Assembly (NCBI GenBank): GCA_045580485.1
Contig: JAZNNW010000078.1
Coordinates: 1-23,531, forward strand
From: Avoscillospira sp045580485
GTDB lineage: Bacteria; Bacillota; Clostridia; Oscillospirales; Oscillospiraceae
Direction: 5' to 3'
DNA length: 23,531 nucleotides
Shown: piece by piece, positions 19,488-23,531 of the stretch
Layout of the letters: each line of letters opens with the position of its first letter
Position numbering within the stretch: the stretch's first letter is position 1
The notes under the pieces: model-generated
Told to the model about the DNA's origin: nothing
Seen by the model: the letters and a program-made list of their open reading frames with translations, nothing else
Databases searched by the model: none
Translations under genes and position numbers: made by a program

Positions 19488-21773
19488 TTAGAGCAGCCCG
19501 GCTTCTTTGAAGGCATCAAAGAGCACATGGGGCGTAATGGGGCAGCGGTCAATGGCAACACCGGTGGCGTTGAAAATAGCGTTGCGGATGGCCGGTGCAC
19601 CGGAGCAGGTGGGCGGTTCGCCCAGAGACTTGGTGCCGTAGGGGCTGGTGGGTTCAGGATTTTCGATGAAATGGGCCTCCAGCTTGGGGTGATCCATAAA
19701 GGTGGAGAGCTTGTAGTCCAAAAGGTTGTTGTTCAGAGGCTTGCCGGTCTTGGAATCGAATTTCAGTTCTTCCGAAAGACCGAAGCCAATAGCCATGGAC
19801 ATACCGCCATGAACCTGTGCCTCTGCCAGCTGCGGATTGATGAGGGTGCCGCAGTCATGGACATTGACCATCCGCAGGAGCTTCACCTTGCACATGGGGA
19901 TATCCACTTCCACCTCGGCAAAGGAGCAGCCGTAGGAGAAGGCGTTGTTTTTGATCTGGAAGGTGCTCTCAGCGGTGAGATGCTGAGAATTCTCCGTGCT
20001 GTACAGGGCCTGCATAGCCAGATCACCAATGGACATGAGCACCCGTCCGTCGGAAATGCGGATGATCTGACCGTCCACCAGATCCAGCAGGTGATAGGCC
20101 TGCCGGGTGAGGGTCTGAGCATATTTCAAAATCCGCTCCTTCAGCAGCATACCGGTCTGCTGAATGGAGAAACCGCCAATGTAGGTCTGACGGGAGGCGT
20201 AAGCACCGGTGCCGAAGGGTGTGATGTCCGTATCCTGGGTGGAGACCATATGTACCATCTCCACAGGAAGACCCACTGCATCGGCAGCCATCTGGCTGAA
20301 AGCGGTGTCGCAGCCCTGACCGATCTCTGTTTCACCGGTCTGCACCTGAATGGAGCCGTCCTGATTGAGGACCATGCGGCAGGAACTGGTCTCCAGAGCG
20401 ATGGGCCAGACGGCGGTGTTGTACCAGAAGACCGCACAGCCGATACCTTTGCGGACGGGACCGGTCTGGTTCTTGTATTCCTCGATTTTTTTGTCATAAT
20501 CCATGACCTGCCGACCCTTTTCCAGCACTTCCCGGTAGGTATCGTAGTAGTTTTCGTTTTTGGAGAAGGGTTCATAGTAGCCCTTGGGCATGAGGAACTT
20601 CATGCGGTATTCCAGAGGAGACACATTCAGCGCCTTGGCGATGTCGTCAATGTGGCTCTCTGCTGCAAACATGGCCTGGGGAATGCCGTAGCCGCGCATG
20701 GCGCCTGCCGTGGGGCGATTGGTGTAGACCGTCCAGGCATCGCCGTCCACATTGTCGCAGGGGTACATGTGGGGGAAGCAGTTGAGACCCTTGGCGGCAA
20801 TGGCATGACCGTGGGAGGCGTAAGCACCCTGGTTGGAGAAAACTTCGATCTTTCTGCCTGCGAAAGAACCGTCGGGGCGCACCCAGGAAATGATGTGAGT
20901 TCTGAGGGCGTGGCGGACACGGGTGTTGACGAAGGTCTCTTCCCGGCTGTTGTCCAGCTTCACCAGTCTGCCGCCCACCTGCGTGGTGAGGAAAGCGCAC
21001 AGGGGCTCATAGAGGGCATCCTGCTTATTGCCGAAGCCGCCGCCGATGTAGGGCTTGACGATGCGGATCTTGCCCCAGGGGATTCCTAGTGCCTGACCGC
21101 AGCAGCGGCGGACGATATGGGGAATCTGGGTGGAGGAGGTGACGATGATTCGCCCTGCCTCCATGTGGGCGCAGCAGATGTGATTTTCAATGTGGCAGTG
21201 CTGGACAGTGGGTGTTTCATACCAGCCTTCCACCTTGGTCAGGCCCGGTTCTTCCAGTGCCTTCTGCAGATCGCCCCGGCGGTATTGGGTGTGATTTCGA
21301 ATGTTGCCGGGACAGTTGCGGTGGATGAGGGGAGCGCCTTCTTTCATGGCGTCCTCCACATTGAGCATGAACTCGTATTCTTCATAATCCACCTTCACCA
21401 GCTTGGCAGCCCGGGCGGCGGCGATTTCGTCCTCTGCAATGACCACAGCCACATCGTCGCCGTAGAAACGGACATGACGGTTCAGTAGATGGCGGTCTGC
21501 CACATCCTGATGGCTTTCGTCCAGACTCCAGGGGTGACCGGCAGTGGGGAAGGTGTGCTCCGGCACATCGTAACAGGTGACGATCTTCACCACACCGGGG
21601 ACTTTCATGGCCTCGGAGATGTCCACAGAGTTGACCCAACCGTGGGCGATGGTGGAATGGACGATCTTGGCCACCAGTGCGCTCTTATCGCACAGGTCAT
21701 CGGTATACTTTGCCCGGCCTGTGATTTTATCGTATGCGTCTACGCGGATGATGCTCTTGCCAACGGCACTCAT
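19488..21773 (-). CDS. xdhA: Xanthine dehydrogenase-type molybdenum-binding subunit
   Basis: Protein of 761 aa, like E. coli XdhA. The N-terminal domain (GKSIIRVDAYDKITGRAKYTDD) is followed by molybdopterin-binding motifs: GGGFGNKQDALYEP, GAMRGYGIPQ (the arginine next to the substrate), GQGCDTAFSQ and, at the end, GEPP with catalytic glutamate E719. In mammalian xanthine oxidase a Glu follows GGK in the first motif; here it is Gln, as I remember for E. coli XdhA, so purine specificity is likely but not certain. The gene order xdhA-xdhB-xdhC and the divergent MocA-like gene suggest a purine-degradation hydroxylase with molybdopterin-cytosine dinucleotide. A strong AGGAGGG precedes the ATG at 21773. 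Confidence 0.92.
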   Translation of the reverse strand: MSAVGKSIIRVDAYDKITGRAKYTDDLCDKSALVAKIVHSTIAHGWVNSVDISEAMKVPGVVKIVTCYDVPEHTFPTAGHPWSLDESHQDVADRHLLNRHVRFYGDDVAVVIAEDEIAAARAAKLVKVDYEEYEFMLNVEDAMKEGAPLIHRNCPGNIRNHTQYRRGDLQKALEEPGLTKVEGWYETPTVQHCHIENHICCAHMEAGRIIVTSSTQIPHIVRRCCGQALGIPWGKIRIVKPYIGGGFGNKQDALYEPLCAFLTTQVGGRLVKLDNSREETFVNTRVRHALRTHIISWVRPDGSFAGRKIEVFSNQGAYASHGHAIAAKGLNCFPHMYPCDNVDGDAWTVYTNRPTAGAMRGYGIPQAMFAAESHIDDIAKALNVSPLEYRMKFLMPKGYYEPFSKNENYYDTYREVLEKGRQVMDYDKKIEEYKNQTGPVRKGIGCAVFWYNTAVWPIALETSSCRMVLNQDGSIQVQTGETEIGQGCDTAFSQMAADAVGLPVEMVHMVSTQDTDITPFGTGAYASRQTYIGGFSIQQTGMLLKERILKYAQTLTRQAYHLLDLVDGQIIRISDGRVLMSIGDLAMQALYSTENSQHLTAESTFQIKNNAFSYGCSFAEVEVDIPMCKVKLLRMVNVHDCGTLINPQLAEAQVHGGMSMAIGFGLSEELKFDSKTGKPLNNNLLDYKLSTFMDHPKLEAHFIENPEPTSPYGTKSLGEPPTCSGAPAIRNAIFNATGVAIDRCPITPHVLFDAFKEAGLL

Positions 21774-21798
21774 GAGAATCCCTCCTTTATTAAATTGT

Positions 21799-21804
21799 AT
21801 TATA
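21799..21804 (-). promoter_or_regulatory. -10 element of the xdhABC promoter
   Basis: TATAAT on the minus strand, preceded by TATGC, 26 bp upstream of the xdhA start. No convincing -35 is visible at 16-18 bp, which fits an activator-dependent promoter. Confidence 0.55.
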
Positions 21805-21880
21805 GCATACTTATATAGAAAAGGTACAGAAAAGAAATTGACAGGTAAAAAAGATTATATAAAATGTACAAAAACTGTCG

Positions 21881-21910
21881 TTGACGGATGGCGAGGAGAG
21901 GGGTTATACT
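21881..21910 (+). promoter_or_regulatory. Promoter of the MocA-like gene
   Basis: TTGACG (21881-21886), 18-bp spacer and TATACT (21905-21910), 36 bp ahead of the start codon. It overlaps the upstream TTG that would give a longer reading frame and so rules that start out. Confidence 0.75.
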
Positions 21911-21946
21911 GGAAACTGTATAAAACCGCATTTGATGGAGCGCACT

Positions 21947-22540
21947 ATGAAACTTGGATGTGTCATTATGGCGGCAGGGGCATCCCGCCGATTTGGAGAG
22001 AATAAACTGCTGCAGGACTTTCTGGGCAAGCCTCTGTTTGCCTGTGTTCTGGATGCAGCGTCAGGCGTGTTTGAGAAAACTGCCGTGGTCACAGGCTATG
22101 CGCCTGTGAAAGAATATGCAGAAACGCTGGGGTTTTTCCCTGTGAAAAATGAAAACCCGGAACTGGGTGTCAGCCATACCATCCGTTTGGGGCTGACAGC
22201 TTTACAGGATTGTGACGGTGCGGTCTTTGCCACCGCCGACCAGCCTCTTTTGTCCGGAAAGACATTCCTTCGGCTGAAAGAAGCATTTGAAGATGAGCCT
22301 GCTTGTATCCATGCAGTATCGGCAAAAGGAATACGGGGTAACCCCTGTCTGTTCCCCAAAGATTTGTTCGGAGAACTGGCAGCTCTGGAGGGCGATGTGG
22401 GCGGCGGAGCGGTCATCAAAGCCCATCCGGACCGCCTGCGGCTGCTGGAAGTACCTTCTGAGGAGCTTTTGGACTGTGATACTCCCGATTCTTTGGAAAA
22501 ATGCCGAAAAAAATTGGAAAATCGTCAAAATTCTATTTGA
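21947..22540 (+). CDS. mocA: MocA-like molybdenum cofactor cytidylyltransferase
   Basis: Protein of 197 aa. The start at 21947 has GGAG (21937-21940) upstream; the longer frame from 21881 overlaps the promoter. It is a nucleotidyltransferase of the MobA/MocA type: MAAGASRRFGENKL (8-21) is the nucleotide-binding loop, TADQP the metal-binding motif, and RGNPCLFP followed by LEGDVGGG the cofactor-side motif. MocA adds CMP to molybdopterin for enzymes of the xanthine dehydrogenase family, and the divergent xdhABC fits this. A MobA-type GMP transfer cannot be excluded by eye. Its TGA stop is part of the -35 box of the ribosomal protein promoter; no terminator lies between. Confidence 0.82.
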   Translation: MKLGCVIMAAGASRRFGENKLLQDFLGKPLFACVLDAASGVFEKTAVVTGYAPVKEYAETLGFFPVKNENPELGVSHTIRLGLTALQDCDGAVFATADQPLLSGKTFLRLKEAFEDEPACIHAVSAKGIRGNPCLFPKDLFGELAALEGDVGGGAVIKAHPDRLRLLEVPSEELLDCDTPDSLEKCRKKLENRQNSI

Positions 22541-22565
22541 CAACCATATATTCAATTGCTATAAT
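22537..22565 (+). promoter_or_regulatory. Strong promoter of rplU-prp-rpmA
   Basis: Consensus TTGACA (22537-22542), 17-bp spacer and TATAAT (22560-22565), also with an extended TGC. It overlaps the last codon of the MocA-like gene. Confidence 0.95.
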
Positions 22566-22572
22566 AGGAAAG

Positions 22573-22650
22573 CCGCGTCGAAGAGGTAGAAGCTGAGGTA
22601 TGCCCTCACGCCTCCAGAGCGAGTCTACAAAAAAGGTAGGTGCAAATGAA
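22573..22650 (+). ncRNA. L21 leader, cis-regulatory RNA
   Basis: The untranslated leader between the promoter and rplU contains paired GAGG/CCTC segments (for example 22594-22597 with 22604-22608, and an outer pair near 22582 and 22612) and the stretches TATGCCCTCACGCCTCCAG and GCGAGTCTAC. These resemble the ribosomal protein L21 leader that precedes rplU in Firmicutes. It is thought to bind L21 and limit expression. The match is from memory and needs a covariance search. Confidence 0.65.
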
Positions 22651-22962
22651 ATGCAGGCAGTTATCGTGACCGGCGGTAAGCAGTACAGCGTCAAGGAGGG
22701 CGACATTCTCTTCATTGAAAAGCTGAACGCTGAGGCCGAGACCACCGTGACCTTCGATCAGGTGCTGGCAGTCCTGGACGGCGAGAACTCCAAGTTCGGC
22801 GCTCCCGTTGTTTCCGGTGCTTCCGTGGCAGCCAAGGTTCTGAAGAACGGCAAGGGCAAGAAGATCACCGTCATCAAGTTCCGTGCCAAGAAGGACTCCA
22901 AGTCCAAGCAGGGCCATCGTCAGCCTTACACCAAGGTGCAGATCGAAAAGATTTCTGTGTAA
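22651..22962 (+). CDS. rplU: 50S ribosomal protein L21
   Basis: Protein of 103 aa, the normal length. It opens with MQAVIVTGGKQYSVKEGD and ends with the typical basic stretch in which KKDSKSKQGHRQPYTKVQIEKI is the landmark (positions about 79-100). The start at 22651 is chosen over an in-frame ATG at 22600, which lies in the leader RNA and would add 17 residues unlike L21. AGGTAGG (22634-22640) is the ribosome binding site. It is a structural protein of the large subunit that contacts 23S rRNA, and the first gene of the conserved rplU-prp-rpmA operon. The stop overlaps the next start by one base (TAATG). Confidence 0.97.
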   Translation: MQAVIVTGGKQYSVKEGDILFIEKLNAEAETTVTFDQVLAVLDGENSKFGAPVVSGASVAAKVLKNGKGKKITVIKFRAKKDSKSKQGHRQPYTKVQIEKISV

Positions 22963-23288
22963 TGACCAGAGTAGAGTTTTTCGATCAGGACGGCAGAATC
23001 AATGGATTTACCGTCTCGGGCCATAGCGGCTATGGAGAAGAAGGAACAGACATCGTCTGTGCCGCTGTTTCCACCGCTGTGCAGTTTGCTGAGTGCACCA
23101 TTTCCGATGTGCTGGGCAACCGCTGCAAAACCAAGGTGAATGAAGAAGAGGCCCGGATCACCTTGACCCTCCCCGCTACCTGCGAGGACGAAGAAGCCGT
23201 ACAGGCTGTCCTGACAGGTATGATGCTTACCCTGTGTGAGCTGCGGGATCAATATCCTGATTATATCGAAGTTATGGAGGTGCAATAA
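22962..23288 (+). CDS. prp: Ribosomal-processing cysteine protease Prp
   Basis: Protein of 108 aa (YsxB/DUF464 family). The catalytic pair H21 (GHSGYGEEGTD) and C33 (DIVCAAVS) are at the expected spacing. Prp removes the N-terminal extension of L27 in Firmicutes, which is essential for ribosome function in Staphylococcus aureus. The substrate is encoded immediately downstream and has the matching extension. Translation is coupled to rplU. Confidence 0.95.
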   Translation: MTRVEFFDQDGRINGFTVSGHSGYGEEGTDIVCAAVSTAVQFAECTISDVLGNRCKTKVNEEEARITLTLPATCEDEEAVQAVLTGMMLTLCELRDQYPDYIEVMEVQ

Positions 23289-23289
23289 C

Positions 23290-23531
23290 ATGCTGAAGAT
23301 CAGCTTCCAGTTCTTCGCCCACAAGAAGGGCGGCGGCTCCACCAAGAACGGTCGTGACTCCGAGTCCAAGCGTCTGGGTGTGAAGCGCGCAGACGGTCAG
23401 TTCGTTCTGGCCGGCAACATCCTGGTTCGCCAGAGAGGTACGCACATTCATCCCGGTACCAATGTCGGTATCGGCAGCGATGATACCCTGTTCGCTCTGA
23501 TTGACGGTAAGGTCAAGTTCGAGCGCATGGG
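23290..23531 (+). CDS. rpmA: 50S ribosomal protein L27, 3' end outside window
   Basis: The first 80 codons are visible; the gene runs past the window end. The N-terminus MLKISFQFFAHKKGGGSTKN carries the Firmicutes extension with the Prp cleavage motif (FQFFA, then HKKGGG). It is followed by the conserved NGRDSESKRLGVK and the RQRGTHIHPG region. Mature L27 begins after the FFA cut, which places its flexible N-terminus near the peptidyl-transfer centre. GGAGG (23276-23280) lies inside the end of prp. Confidence 0.96.
   Translation, partial: MLKISFQFFAHKKGGGSTKNGRDSESKRLGVKRADGQFVLAGNILVRQRGTHIHPGTNVGIGSDDTLFALIDGKVKFERM

Noticed and set aside
22600..22650. Longer start for L21 (ATG at 22600)
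   Set aside because: It lies within the leader RNA and adds residues not found in L21; the ATG at 22651 gives the standard N-terminus.

Overview
The window reads as a chromosomal segment of a strictly anaerobic, moderately GC-rich Firmicute of the class Clostridia; an Oscillospiraceae/Ruminococcaceae-type gut organism is the best guess. The support is: strong AGGAGG-type ribosome binding sites; an L27 gene with the Prp-cleaved N-terminal extension; class III ribonucleotide reductase; sodium-pump decarboxylase subunits; and many iron-sulfur redox proteins. No rRNA, tRNA, CRISPR array or intact transposon was seen.

Layout. (1) 1-5574, plus strand: a tightly packed operon with the end of a 4Fe-4S protein, an AsrA/HydB-type Fe-S protein, an AsrB/HydG-type FAD/NAD(P)/2Fe-2S protein, a FrdB-like Fe-S subunit, a FrdA-like flavoprotein and an AAE-family membrane carrier. 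I read it as a cytosolic NAD(P)H-linked fumarate (or related enoate) reductase with a dicarboxylate carrier. (2) 5581-6187: a terminator that runs into a promoter, then thioredoxin and a small FTR-like CxC protein. (3) 6184-7465, minus: the beta subunit and a 41-aa gamma/delta-like subunit of a Na+-pumping decarboxylase. (4) 7600-8289: a DUF975 membrane protein. (5) 8317-10254, minus: a PHP phosphatase, a 291-bp structured intergenic region and a PhnP-like metallo-hydrolase. (6) 10332-14359, minus: nrdG-nrdD-trxB, in which NrdD carries a C-terminal glutaredoxin-like domain and the promoter carries two NrdR boxes. (7) 14508-15056: a YfcE-like phosphodiesterase. (8) 15053-17906, minus: DUF1538 membrane protein, double-domain P-II-like protein and Sfp-type phosphopantetheinyl transferase, preceded by a palindromic repeat element. 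(9) 18098-21773, minus: xdhABC molybdenum hydroxylase, divergent from a MocA-like cytidylyltransferase (21947-22540). (10) 22537-23531: promoter, L21 leader, rplU, prp and the start of rpmA.

How it fits together. Much of the window concerns low-potential redox and anaerobic energy metabolism. Two thiol systems are present: thioredoxin with an FTR-like protein, and TrxB with a Grx domain fused to NrdD. Two modules plausibly touch C4-dicarboxylate/decarboxylation chemistry: the Frd-like operon and the Na+ pump subunits. Transcription units are packed very tightly. Convergent genes end inside shared bidirectional terminators, and several promoters overlap or directly follow the terminator of the preceding unit. 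All functional statements come from reading motifs by eye; no database search was run.
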